This document shows positions 7,701-13,552 of a stretch of DNA of 16,266 nucleotides, piece after piece (within the stretch, counting starts at the first letter, position 1; the number at the start of each line of letters is the position of its first letter). This stretch comes from JAFAVN01 sp036378375 (GTDB taxonomy: Bacteria > Verrucomicrobiota > Verrucomicrobiia > Chthoniobacterales > JAFAMB01). The notes under the pieces are model-generated. The model was not told the DNA's origin, did no database searches, and was given only the letters and a program-made list of their open reading frames with translations. The DNA is taken from positions 1 through 16,266 of the forward strand of contig DASUWQ010000080.1 of NCBI GenBank assembly GCA_036378375.1. Direction: 5' to 3'. Position numbers and translations under genes: made by a program.

Positions 7701-8138
7701 CTCTGGGAAGAACCAAGCAGTGATCCCCCAGTTTAGTAGGCCGTTAAAAACCTCTTCCTGCCGGCGTGCATCCGGACAGATCAACCAACAATTCCTGGAC
7801 GCAAAATGTCGGACCGCGCAGGCCGCCACAAACGCCTGAGCCGGTTCACAGACCTGCTCAAACCGAGACGGCCCTGAGCTTATCGAAGTGGCCCATTTAT
7901 TGAATCTTCGAGTGAACTGCTTGGACTCAGCAACCAGCTCAACCACTGACTGAAGAGCCCCTTCGCGGCGGATCGCCCCCTTCTGCTCATCCCTTGACCG
8001 TCCACTCCCGTTCTTCCGCTGCCGCTTTGCCACCGGCAATTCCTCGCGTCCCGTCGTAGCAGCCCCGTCTCCGTGTTCTGCCGACGCAGGCGTGCCCTCG
8101 CCTGGCGGCCTCTCTTCGATACTCGATATACTCCTCAC
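4788..8138 (-). CDS. mfd: Transcription-repair coupling factor Mfd
   Basis: Mfd removes RNA polymerase stalled at DNA damage and recruits UvrA for excision repair. The 1116-residue frame has all modules: UvrB-like N-terminal part (VSGRGEFAVRGGIIDVF at 230-246), CarD-like RNA polymerase interaction domain (FSELAEGDYVVHLEYGIAKY at 456-475, up to about 515), and RecG-like helicase lobes with Walker A GDVGFGKT (610-617), DEEQ (711-714), SATPIPRTL (737-745) and LRGRVGR (881-887). A C-terminal regulatory domain follows. The start is unsure. GTG at 8138 gives a polar 60-residue leader that looks non-homologous. GTG at 7946 (residue 65, SVVELVAES) has GAAGGGG about 12-18 bases ahead and starts nearer the family's usual first residues. 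There is no ATG before residue 598. Residues 82-91 are encoded by a REP-like repeat (7870-7893). It is followed by the isomerase gene and preceded by the sigma-54 activator on the same strand. Confidence 0.95.
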   Translation of the reverse strand: MRSISSIEERPPGEGTPASAEHGDGAATTGREELPVAKRQRKNGSGRSRDEQKGAIRREGALQSVVELVAESKQFTRRFNKWATSISSGPSRFEQVCEPAQAFVAACAVRHFASRNCWLICPDARRQEEVFNGLLNWGITAWFFPELETPAIEGAVPDPEVVAERLNVLQHLAEGKRAVVVVTAATLEDAVPNRERVGSQTFIVQRGQALDRTTLIEGLLKCGYQQVGQVSGRGEFAVRGGIIDVFSLQHALPLRIELFGNDVDSLREFDLDDQTAVQVVDRGEIFLGEPESNGTRFADYIQRGDLLIDIESGYEAAPVRISAGTLETEGTEDFETAFYPSGFHDFEAGDFLVEETKREQALNQLRQWLNEGWRVLAVCHNEGELERLRDVFTDNELDVEQIVFAVGVLNHGFTYETGKLAVLSDAEIFGRYQSPSARRLALRRSRLRGGRAPVDFSELAEGDYVVHLEYGIAKYQGIRKLEQDGAESECVVLEFADDAKLYVPFEQAFLISRYVGLGKRFPQLSSLGDSKWARAKKAAETAVFDYAARLLKLQAERQTLTGFKFLPDTKWQAEFEASFLYKETADQLRAIEDTKRDMESEQPMDRLICGDVGFGKTEVAIRAAFKVVMGGKQVAMLVPTTVLAQQHYQTLRERTSDYPMTVGMLSRFLSVGEQRKVIKGIRDGSLDIVVGTHRLVSSDIEFKDLGLVIVDEEQRFGVRHKELLKERFKLVDVLTLSATPIPRTLYLSLVGAKDMSVIETPPPNRLPVETVVCAYDERVIRDAIQRELKRRGQVYFLHNRIHSINRVKERVLELCPGARVEIGHGQMDEDELERVMQRFVQGEIDVLISTTIIESGLDIPNANTIIIDRADRFGLADLYQLRGRVGRAQHKAYAYLMLPRELMGVGAARRRINAIKQYSGLGAGFKIAMRDLEIRGAGNILGTAQSGHITNVGFELYCQLLHDAVEKLKGKKARGRAEAVLRLDFVATNESEFVSAGAAKAPAFISADYISQPHLRIQAYKKLAAAINAEELSKLQKEWRDRFGPLPEAVSNLLLMTEIKLIAGKARVARVEVKEKKVMLLRGGDYLLIGDRFPRLTSPDPQSRLAELLSLLRRLS
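7870..7893. repeat. REP-like element (CTGAGCTTATCGAAG core) inside mfd
   Basis: GGCC, CTGAGCTTATCGAAG, TGGCC is an imperfect inverted repeat. It closely resembles the CCCTGAGC-TTGTCGAAGGG-type element that I recall being dispersed in many bacterial genomes. Here it is read in frame on the minus strand as the peptide ATSISSGPS within the N-terminal part of Mfd, just upstream of the first conserved residues. Confidence 0.5.
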
Positions 8139-8264
8139 CCTACACTACCGGCAATTCGCGCGCTCCTTCCACTCTGTCCACTTCGTCCACAAAGTCCACT
8201 CCGTCCACTCCGGCACGCCACCCTCGTGACACACGTCCTATTAGTTATCCGCTCCTGGCGCCTC
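8139..8264. repeat. GTCCACT nonamer tandem tract between the activator gene and mfd
   Basis: The tract at 8167-8210 consists of five to six units of GTCCACTnn (9 bp, for example GTCCACTTC, GTCCACAAA, GTCCACTCC twice). The same family recurs at 236-262 and 423-455, 10792-10830 and 12353-12400, always between genes. No promoter or terminator could be identified in this 126-bp gap. Confidence 0.7.
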
Positions 8265-9707
8265 CTATTGGAAACTCAACTCCTTCGTAATCCCGTACCT
8301 CTCAATCCGCTTTCGCAACGTCGCGCGAGTCACCCCAAGCAACTTCGCTGCTTTCACCTGATTCCCTTTGGTCCGCTTCATCGCCGACACCGTGAATTCC
8401 CGTTCTAGCCAAGGCAAAAGCTGAATCGACGGATCCGAGGCGGCTGCGTCCAACAACGTCTCCACCGCTACATCCAAACTCGGTTTAACGCCTCCTCCAC
8501 TGGAAGGCGGAATATGATCCCCATTCAAGTGATCCGTTTGCCCCGCATTTCCCAGCGGAATGTCCTTCGGCAAAAGCACATCGCTTGTCGCCAAAACACA
8601 GGCTCGTTGAACCGTGTTCTCGAGCTCCCGCACGTTCCCAGGCCAAGGATAGTCCTCCAAAACTTTGATCGATTCGGCCGATAAGGTCAGCTGCGGCAGA
8701 TGTTTCAGCGTAGCGATCTTCTTCAAGAAATATTCTGCTAACAAACGAATATCTTCTTTCCGCTGCCGTAACGGCGGCAAATGAATGCGGACCACGTTTA
8801 ACCGATAAAACAGATCCTCTCGGAACTGTTTCTTCGCCACCTCTTGTTCCAGCGTTTTATTCGTCGCAGCAATAATCCGAACATCGGTTTTGATCACCGC
8901 ATTTCCGCCCACTCGTGAAAACTCGCCTTCCTGCAATACGCGAAGAATTTTGCTCTGGACCGGCAACGCCATTTCCCCAATCTCATCCAGGAACAACGTA
9001 CCCCCGTTACTCTGTTCGAATCGGCCGATTCGCTGCGAAGCCGCTCCGGTAAAAGCGCCCCGTTCGTGACCGAACAATTCGCTTTCCAAGAGATTCTCCG
9101 GAATCGCTGCACAGTTGATCGCAATAAATGTTTGTGAGCTCCGGTTGCTATAATGATGGATAGCCCGCGCCACCAATTCTTTACCTGACCCGCTCTCGCC
9201 CGTGATCATCACCGGTGCGTCACTATGCGAGACTCGACCCACCATCTTAAAAACCTGCTGCATCGCCTGCGATTGCCCGACCAGACTGTCCTGGTATTGC
9301 TCTACCGTCAGTTGCGGCTTGAAAGCAGTCGCCGAGCGCATCTCTGCCTGAGCCGTTAATGCCGCGTCCACCACCGGCTTCAGATTAAATGGCAACGATT
9401 CCTTGCGCAGATAATCGAAAGCTCCCAGTTTCATCGATTCGATGACGGATTGAGTTGTCCCGAACGCGCTCATTAAGATCACCATCGCGTTCGTGTCCCG
9501 CTGGCGAATCCGCGCCAGCAATTCCAAGCCGCTAAATGGCAAAAGATGCGTCTCAGAAACCATCAGATCTGGATTTTCCGAGATATAGATCTTGTAACCC
9601 TCGTCCGCGGTAGTAGCCGTCAAGACCCGGGTAGTCGGGGTTTCGAGTTGGTTCTGGGCCCACTCAAGGAAATCTGTCTCTGGATCAACAAGCAAAATTG
9701 TCTGCAT
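8265..9707 (-). CDS. NtrC-family sigma-54-dependent transcriptional activator with atypical receiver
   Basis: This 480-residue enhancer-binding protein opens sigma-54 promoters by ATP hydrolysis. The receiver domain (2-118) begins TILLVDPETDFLEW. The AAA+ domain (about 142-370) has Walker A GESGSGKE (170-177), the sigma-54 contact loop GAFTGA (217-222) and Walker B LFLDE (238-242). A Fis-type helix-turn-helix ends the protein (AAKLLGVTRATLRKRIERYG, 453-472). In the receiver the aligned phospho-acceptor is Glu52 (PDLMVSETHLLP where PDLVLLDIRMPG is usual), and the second acidic-pocket residue is Pro9. Ser80 and Lys102 are kept. It may thus act without phosphorylation. ATG at 9707 was chosen: upstream sequence in frame runs through repeats and the antisense of uppS and has no family features. 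No partner kinase is adjacent, and the regulated genes are unknown. Confidence 0.92.
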   Translation of the reverse strand: MQTILLVDPETDFLEWAQNQLETPTTRVLTATTADEGYKIYISENPDLMVSETHLLPFSGLELLARIRQRDTNAMVILMSAFGTTQSVIESMKLGAFDYLRKESLPFNLKPVVDAALTAQAEMRSATAFKPQLTVEQYQDSLVGQSQAMQQVFKMVGRVSHSDAPVMITGESGSGKELVARAIHHYSNRSSQTFIAINCAAIPENLLESELFGHERGAFTGAASQRIGRFEQSNGGTLFLDEIGEMALPVQSKILRVLQEGEFSRVGGNAVIKTDVRIIAATNKTLEQEVAKKQFREDLFYRLNVVRIHLPPLRQRKEDIRLLAEYFLKKIATLKHLPQLTLSAESIKVLEDYPWPGNVRELENTVQRACVLATSDVLLPKDIPLGNAGQTDHLNGDHIPPSSGGGVKPSLDVAVETLLDAAASDPSIQLLPWLEREFTVSAMKRTKGNQVKAAKLLGVTRATLRKRIERYGITKELSFQ

Positions 9708-9993
9708 CAAACTGACGCTCGCAGGGGGTAATGGAAGCCCTAAATGGTCAACCTTATCTCCAACGAGCCGAAAACCGGGTGTTATCTTTTGCTCATCCTG
9801 TCTAATCTGCAAGCACTTAAAAGGAGGAGTTGAGGAGTTCGAGGAGTTGCAGGAGTTCAGGAGCCCGTCATGGCGCTGCTGACACTCCCCGCGACTGCAG
9901 GCTCGGAGGAGTCCTTTACGCTTGCAACTTCGTGATCCGCTCCACCCTGAACTCCTGAACTCCTCGAACTCCTGATTTGCATTTTCCTTCCCA
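9708..9993. repeat. Divergent gap with an inverted pair of GGAGTT / AACTCC repeat tracts
   Basis: Between the divergent activator and uppS genes, 9821-9863 holds five units of AGGAGTTnn (8-9 bp) and 9947-9974 holds the same units reversed (GAACTCCTn). The cores AGGAGTTCGAGGAGTT and AGGAGTTCAGG are complementary between arms, so a hairpin around about 83 bp is possible. The promoters of both genes should be in this stretch; neither a sigma-70 nor a GG-N10-GC sigma-54 site was convincing by eye. No gene is seen. Confidence 0.65.
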
Positions 9994-10722
9994 ATGCCGC
10001 TTGTTGACCAGCTTAACATGGTCAGTAAAACACCTAGGCATGTTGCCGTCATTATGGATGGCAACGGGAGGTGGGCACGACAACGCGGATGGCCGCGCTC
10101 CCGGGGCCATCTCGAAGGCGCAAAAGCAGTCCGCGAATGCGTGGAAGCCTGTCTCGAGCTCGGTATCGAATACCTCACCCTCTACGCGTTCTCGACCGAG
10201 AACTGGCAGCGACCGAAGGAAGAAGTCGATACTTTGATGGGCCTCTTGCAGCGCTTCCTCCGCGATTACACCAGAGATATGGCCAAACGCGGCGTCCGTG
10301 TCCAAGCCATCGGCCGTCTGAACGAGCTACCGCCGGAATGCCAGGACCAACTCGAACACGCCATCACTACCACCGCCAACAACAAGCAGCTGACCGCCAT
10401 CCTCGCGATTAACTATAGTGGCCGCACCGAGATCATCGATGCCATCCAACGCCTGGCCAAAAACGTTGCCGCCGGCAAACTACAACCCGACTCAATCGAC
10501 GCCGAGCTCTTCAGTAGTTTCCTGTACACCCGCGATCTGCCCGATCCCGACCTCTTGATCCGTACCTCCGGCGAAATGCGAATTTCGAACTTTCTGCTTT
10601 GGCAGGTGAGTTACACCGAAATGTACGTAATCCCCAAACTCTGGCCCGATTTCAACCGCCAAGACCTGGTCGACGCCATCGACGAATACAACCGCCGTCA
10701 ACGCCGCTACGGCGGAGTCTAA
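9994..10722 (+). CDS. uppS: Undecaprenyl diphosphate synthase (isoprenyl transferase)
   Basis: UppS extends farnesyl diphosphate with isopentenyl units in cis to make the C55 lipid carrier for peptidoglycan and other surface polymers. The 242-residue protein is of normal length and contains the family motifs in order: HVAVIMDGNGRWARQRG at 16-32 with catalytic Asp22, GHLEGAKAVRECVE at 38-51, TLYAFSTENWQRP at 62-74, INYSGRTEIIDA at 139-150 and LLIRTSGEMRISNFLLWQ at 187-204. Its product is used by RodA-linked wall synthesis, though rodA is in another operon. The start may be ATG 9994 or ATG 10018 (MVSKTPRHVA); neither has a good ribosome binding site. The usual companions cdsA and dxr do not follow; the gene is alone and faces purA. 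Confidence 0.95.
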   Translation: MPLVDQLNMVSKTPRHVAVIMDGNGRWARQRGWPRSRGHLEGAKAVRECVEACLELGIEYLTLYAFSTENWQRPKEEVDTLMGLLQRFLRDYTRDMAKRGVRVQAIGRLNELPPECQDQLEHAITTTANNKQLTAILAINYSGRTEIIDAIQRLAKNVAAGKLQPDSIDAELFSSFLYTRDLPDPDLLIRTSGEMRISNFLLWQVSYTEMYVIPKLWPDFNRQDLVDAIDEYNRRQRRYGGV

Positions 10723-10881
10723 CCCCGTGAACGCTCCACGGGCCGCCAGTACCGCGATCTTCGCTAATGCTGAGCAGCGACTGCCGCTAGCCGTCCACTA
10801 CGTCTACTCTGTCCACTCCCGTCCACAGCGTGCACCCGTTCCCGCTCGCTCCCGGCTTGCCCGATGTAGTCTCGCGGCAGC
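10723..10881. repeat. Convergent gap with GTCCACT repeats and a small hairpin
   Basis: CCCGTG (10724-10729) and CACGGG (10737-10742) can form a 6-bp stem right after the uppS stop, but no T-run follows on either strand, so it is a weak terminator candidate. A tract of GTCCACTnn units (9-10 bp, partly degenerate) fills 10792-10830. There is no gene. Confidence 0.5.
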
Positions 10882-12177
10882 CTAAGACGCCGCGACCAAC
10901 TCGGGCGTTACCACAATAGTTTGCTCCCTCTTCTGTCCCACACCCACCAGACTCAGCTTCGCCCCGATTAACTCACAAACCTTTTCCAGGTAAAGCCGCG
11001 CGTTCTTGGGCAGATCTTCGTAGGTCTTAGCCCCGGTGGTCGGCTCTTTCCATCCCGGCACTTCAATATAGACTGGCGTACAACGCCCAAATTCCTGGAC
11101 GCACGTCGGCGGTGATACCACTCCTTTACCTTCCCGCTTATACTCAACGCAGATCTTGATCGTCTCCAGCTGATCCAGCCCGTCCAGATTCGTAACCGCG
11201 ATCTCATCGATACCGTTCACGATCACCGCAAACCGCGTCGCAACCGCATCAAACCAACCACAACGCCGTTCCCGCCCAGTGTTCACTCCAAACTCGCGGC
11301 CCATAGCATGCAGCATGTCCGAGATCCCCTGATCCTCTGTCGGGAAGGGACCTTCGCCCACCCGGGTCGTATACGCTTTCATTGCTCCAACCACCCGATC
11401 GATTCGGGTCGGGGGCACCCCGGCGCCAGTACACGCGCCACCTGCCGTGGTGTTCGAAGAGGTTACGTACGGATAAGTCCCATGATCAATATCGAGGAAC
11501 GTACCCTGGGCGCCCTCAAACAAAATTTCTTTGCCCTCCTGCATCAGACCATGCAGCTCGAGCACGGTGTTTGTCACCATTTCCCTGAGCTGTTCCCCAG
11601 CCACGAGATATTGCCGAGTCAACTCCCGCCAATCGATCGGTTTCGCTCCGTACTGTTGCAGCAGCCAGTCGACTTCTTGGCGCCGGCTGTCCAAACGATC
11701 CTTGAAACGATTAGGATCCAAAAGGTCACCTAGCCGAATACCCACCCGCGCAATTTTGTCGCCATATGCGGGGCCGATGCCGCGTTTCGTTGTGCCGATC
11801 TTATTCGGCCCAACGGCTAGCTCCCGGTATTCGTCAATCAGTTTGTGATACGGAAACACCAGATGGGCAGCCTCGCTGATCAACAAATTCTCCTTCGAAA
11901 TCTCCACCCCCTGGTTTTTGAGCTCCCCGATCTCTTCACAAAGCGAGATCGGATCCACCACCACACCGTTCCCGATCACACAAAGCTTCCCAGGACGTAG
12001 GATACCCGACGGGATCAACCGAAGAATGTATTTTACGTCCCCAACTACAACGGTATGTCCGGCGTTATTGCCGCCCTGACTCCTAACGACCACATCGACC
12101 CGGTCCGTTAGATAGTCGATTACCTTGCCTTTACCTTCATCACCCCACTGCGCACCAACCAACACTGTATTGGCCAT
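10882..12177 (-). CDS. purA: Adenylosuccinate synthetase PurA
   Basis: PurA joins IMP and aspartate using GTP, the first committed step from IMP to AMP. The 431-residue protein is full length. It shows the N-terminal phosphate loop WGDEGKGK at 11-18 (catalytic Asp13), GGNNAGHTVVVG at 35-46 with His41, GIGPAYGDK, the stretch LFEGAQGTFLDIDHGTYPYV, the IMP/aspartate-binding segment TTRVGEGPFPTE, and a C-terminal VGQKREQTI close to the family's VGpdReqTI. The ATG at 12177 is clear from homology; no Shine-Dalgarno site precedes it. Instead a terminator-like hairpin with a run of five T stands 14 bp upstream (12191-12225). The gene is downstream of tatA on the same strand but separated by a terminator and 336 bp, so it probably has its own promoter. 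Confidence 0.97.
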   Translation of the reverse strand: MANTVLVGAQWGDEGKGKVIDYLTDRVDVVVRSQGGNNAGHTVVVGDVKYILRLIPSGILRPGKLCVIGNGVVVDPISLCEEIGELKNQGVEISKENLLISEAAHLVFPYHKLIDEYRELAVGPNKIGTTKRGIGPAYGDKIARVGIRLGDLLDPNRFKDRLDSRRQEVDWLLQQYGAKPIDWRELTRQYLVAGEQLREMVTNTVLELHGLMQEGKEILFEGAQGTFLDIDHGTYPYVTSSNTTAGGACTGAGVPPTRIDRVVGAMKAYTTRVGEGPFPTEDQGISDMLHAMGREFGVNTGRERRCGWFDAVATRFAVIVNGIDEIAVTNLDGLDQLETIKICVEYKREGKGVVSPPTCVQEFGRCTPVYIEVPGWKEPTTGAKTYEDLPKNARLYLEKVCELIGAKLSLVGVGQKREQTIVVTPELVAAS

Positions 12178-12182
12178 AAATT

Positions 12183-12225
12183 CGGGACAGAAAAAGTCCC
12201 GCGTTCAAAAACGCCAACGCGGGAC
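12183..12225 (-). promoter_or_regulatory. Possible attenuator hairpin in the purA leader
   Basis: On the minus strand GTCCCGCGTT (12225-12216) and AACGCGGGAC (12205-12196) form a perfect 10-bp GC-rich stem, followed by TTTTT (12195-12191), which is the form of an intrinsic terminator. A third element GTCCCG (12188-12183) repeats the first and can pair instead with CGGGAC of the second strand (6 bp), in a hairpin that would end 5 bases before the purA ATG. The geometry allows alternative folds deciding termination or ribosome access. No ligand-binding structure was recognised. It could also be just a terminator for read-through transcription. Confidence 0.5.
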
Positions 12226-12451
12226 GCCTCGCGACATTAAGTCCCTTGCGCCCGACCGCAAGAGAAAACAAAGACAGAAAATTCACCACAAAGACACAGA
12301 GAACACAAAGACAGACAATCAATTAGATTCTCGACCCATTCCCTATCCCTCAAGTCCACTCCCGTCCACTACGTCCACTCTTGTCCACTACCGTCCACGC
12401 TCACCCCGTTACGCCCACACGCCCATACGCTTCTCTCGCCTCCCCAAAAAC

Positions 12452-12489
12452 CAAAAAAAACGCCGCCTGACCTCACGATCAGACGGCGT
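12452..12489 (-). terminator. Rho-independent terminator after tatA
   Basis: On the minus strand ACGCCGTCTGA, an 8-base loop and TCAGGCGGCGT form an 11-bp stem with one G-U pair (12460-12489), followed by eight T residues and then GGTTTTTGGGG. It lies 24 bp beyond the tatA stop and should end the membrane protein-trxA-tatA transcript. Confidence 0.9.
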
Positions 12490-12513
12490 AAATTCTTTTC
12501 GTTCCCGGCGATC

Positions 12514-12825
12514 CTACGCCTGAGGCCGCTGCTCATTTCCAGCCGTAACTTGCGGTTGCGACTGATTCGCTTGCCCCGCTGGTTGGGCCGGCTGCACATT
12601 CTGCGCTGGCTGATACGACTGAGGTTGGTTCTTTACATCGTTCGCCGCGGTATGGAGCTCGCGATCGAACTCTTCCCGAGCCTTACGAAATTCATTCATG
12701 CTTTGCCCCAGACTGCGGGCCAGCTCAGGGAGCTTTTTGGCGCCGAACAATACGAGCACAATGAGCAGGATGATAAACAGATCAGGGCCACCAAAGTTCC
12801 CAAAGCCCAGTGCTAGCATATTCAT
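12514..12825 (-). CDS. tatA: Twin-arginine translocase subunit TatA/TatE
   Basis: TatA multimers form the membrane-permeabilising part of the Tat system, which exports folded proteins. The 103-residue protein shows one membrane helix (about 14-28, DLFIILLIVLVLFG), the conserved hinge FGAKKLPELARSLG at 27-40, an amphipathic helix to about residue 55, and a Gln/Pro-rich, likely disordered tail of about 40 residues. A pair of start codons is possible (12825 or, two codons later, 12819). TatB or TatC genes are not present. The gene is third in a minus-strand run with a small membrane protein and thioredoxin, though the 113-bp gap to trxA suggests a promoter of its own. Confidence 0.93.
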   Translation of the reverse strand: MNMLALGFGNFGGPDLFIILLIVLVLFGAKKLPELARSLGQSMNEFRKAREEFDRELHTAANDVKNQPQSYQPAQNVQPAQPAGQANQSQPQVTAGNEQRPQA

Positions 12826-12938
12826 ATCTTTAACTTTTCGATTGGCGCCACATTAAGGGCAATTGCCTTCAAGTTTAAGCAACCACCTCTATCTTAGGGT
12901 ACCCTTTTTTGCGCCAGATATTCCCTACTTCTTTCTTT
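12826..12938. promoter_or_regulatory. Gap ahead of tatA with three short perfect palindromes
   Basis: TGGCGCCA (12843-12850), GGCAATTGCC (12858-12867) and AGGGTACCCT (12896-12905) are exact self-complementary sites within 65 bp upstream of tatA. They could be operator half-site pairs of a tatA promoter. No good -35/-10 pair was found, and the sites have no loops, so they are not terminators. Confidence 0.3.
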
Positions 12939-13271
12939 TTACTTTCTTAAAGCGTCCAGGCGCGACACCAGGTCCGCCTTGCTCGTCAATCCAACCACTT
13001 GATCCTTAACTTCGCCTCCCTTGAAAAACAGCAAAGTCGGGATGTTGCGGATCCCGAATCGATTCGAGATTTCCGGATTGGCGTCGACATCGATCTTCAC
13101 GATCCTCACGTTGTCACCCTGTTCCTTAGCGATCTCGTCCAAAACAGGGGCGATCATCCGACAAGGACCACACCAGCTCGCCCAGAAATCGACAAGCACT
13201 GGTACGTCGGACTCGCTAATGGTTTGATCGAAGTTCGACTGATTCAAATGTAATACAGAAGCCGTTGACAT
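12939..13271 (-). CDS. trxA: Thioredoxin
   Basis: This 110-residue cytosolic thioredoxin is the general dithiol electron donor, re-reduced by thioredoxin reductase. The active site WCGPC is at 33-37 inside VDFWASWCGPCRMIAP. The cis-proline is Pro78 in NIPT, and VKIDVDANPEISNRFGI matches the usual central strand and helix. Length and motif spacing are those of a normal TrxA, without signal peptide or membrane anchor. AAAGG stands just ahead of the ATG as a close ribosome binding site. The gene lies 47 bp after the small membrane protein and 113 bp before tatA on the same strand. Confidence 0.97.
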   Translation of the reverse strand: MSTASVLHLNQSNFDQTISESDVPVLVDFWASWCGPCRMIAPVLDEIAKEQGDNVRIVKIDVDANPEISNRFGIRNIPTLLFFKGGEVKDQVVGLTSKADLVSRLDALRK

Positions 13272-13318
13272 AACCTTTTCTTTCTTTCGTTAGCACAACC
13301 CCTGGTTCCCCTTTGTTC

Positions 13319-13552
13319 TCAACTGAAAGCAACTAAACACTGTACGATAAGCGAAATCACGCAAAAAGCGAGGACCAACCCCGCCAGTGGAACCACCCAA
13401 GGATCCCGCCGCACCGGGGGCATCCGAGCGATTAATCGCTCGCTAGTGTGCACCGGAACACCCTCTGGAACAACGACCGGCTCCACCACCTCCGGAGCTT
13501 TAGCGCGTGGGGGAAGCGTGATCCGGGCCGGACCTCTTTTCTCGTCGGGCAT
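13319..13552 (-). CDS. Small single-span membrane protein of unknown function
   Basis: The frame encodes 77 residues from an ATG at 13552. The first 50 are rich in Pro, Val, Glu and Arg (PPRAKAPEVVEPVVVPEG at 14-31), and the last 25 form one hydrophobic helix (VVPLAGLVLAFCVISLIVQC). The protein would be tail-anchored, with the charged part in the cytoplasm. I do not recognise the family. Evidence that it is real: an ATG start, a sensible membrane topology, codon use like its neighbours, and its place 47 bp ahead of trxA on the same strand, opposite to any competing frame. There is no clear ribosome binding site. Confidence 0.6.
   Translation of the reverse strand: MPDEKRGPARITLPPRAKAPEVVEPVVVPEGVPVHTSERLIARMPPVRRDPWVVPLAGLVLAFCVISLIVQCLVAFS

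Larger units (their letters stand above)
12178..12513. repeat. Repeat-filled gap between tatA and purA
   Basis: The gap has no gene. From purA outwards it contains the leader hairpin above, then a small 6-bp stem CTTGCG/CGCAAG (12245-12262). Next is a tract of ACAAAGACAC-type units (12266-12316), then five GTCCACTnnn units of 9-10 bp (12353-12400). CGCCCACA/CGCCCATA units follow at 12412-12430, and finally the tatA terminator. If purA has its own promoter it lies within these repeats; no clear -35/-10 pair could be chosen. Confidence 0.65.

Noticed and set aside
9708..9993. Search for a sigma-54 promoter (GG-N10-GC) near the activator gene
   Set aside because: The best TGGC match at 9871 has no GC at the required spacing.
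9708..10178. Upstream in-frame extension of the sigma-54 activator (157 extra residues)
   Set aside because: It runs through repeat tracts and the antisense of uppS, has no family similarity, and the receiver domain starts normally at the ATG at 9707.
10724..10742. Hairpin after uppS as an intrinsic terminator
   Set aside because: It has only a 6-bp stem and no T-run on either strand.
12140..12322. 60-residue minus-strand frame with a hydrophobic start
   Set aside because: The apparent membrane segment is a translation of the ACAAAGACAC repeat tract, and the frame runs into purA in another phase.
12353..12430. Tandem repeats considered as a CRISPR array
   Set aside because: Units are 9-10 bp, directly adjacent and degenerate, with no spacers of constant length and no cas genes.
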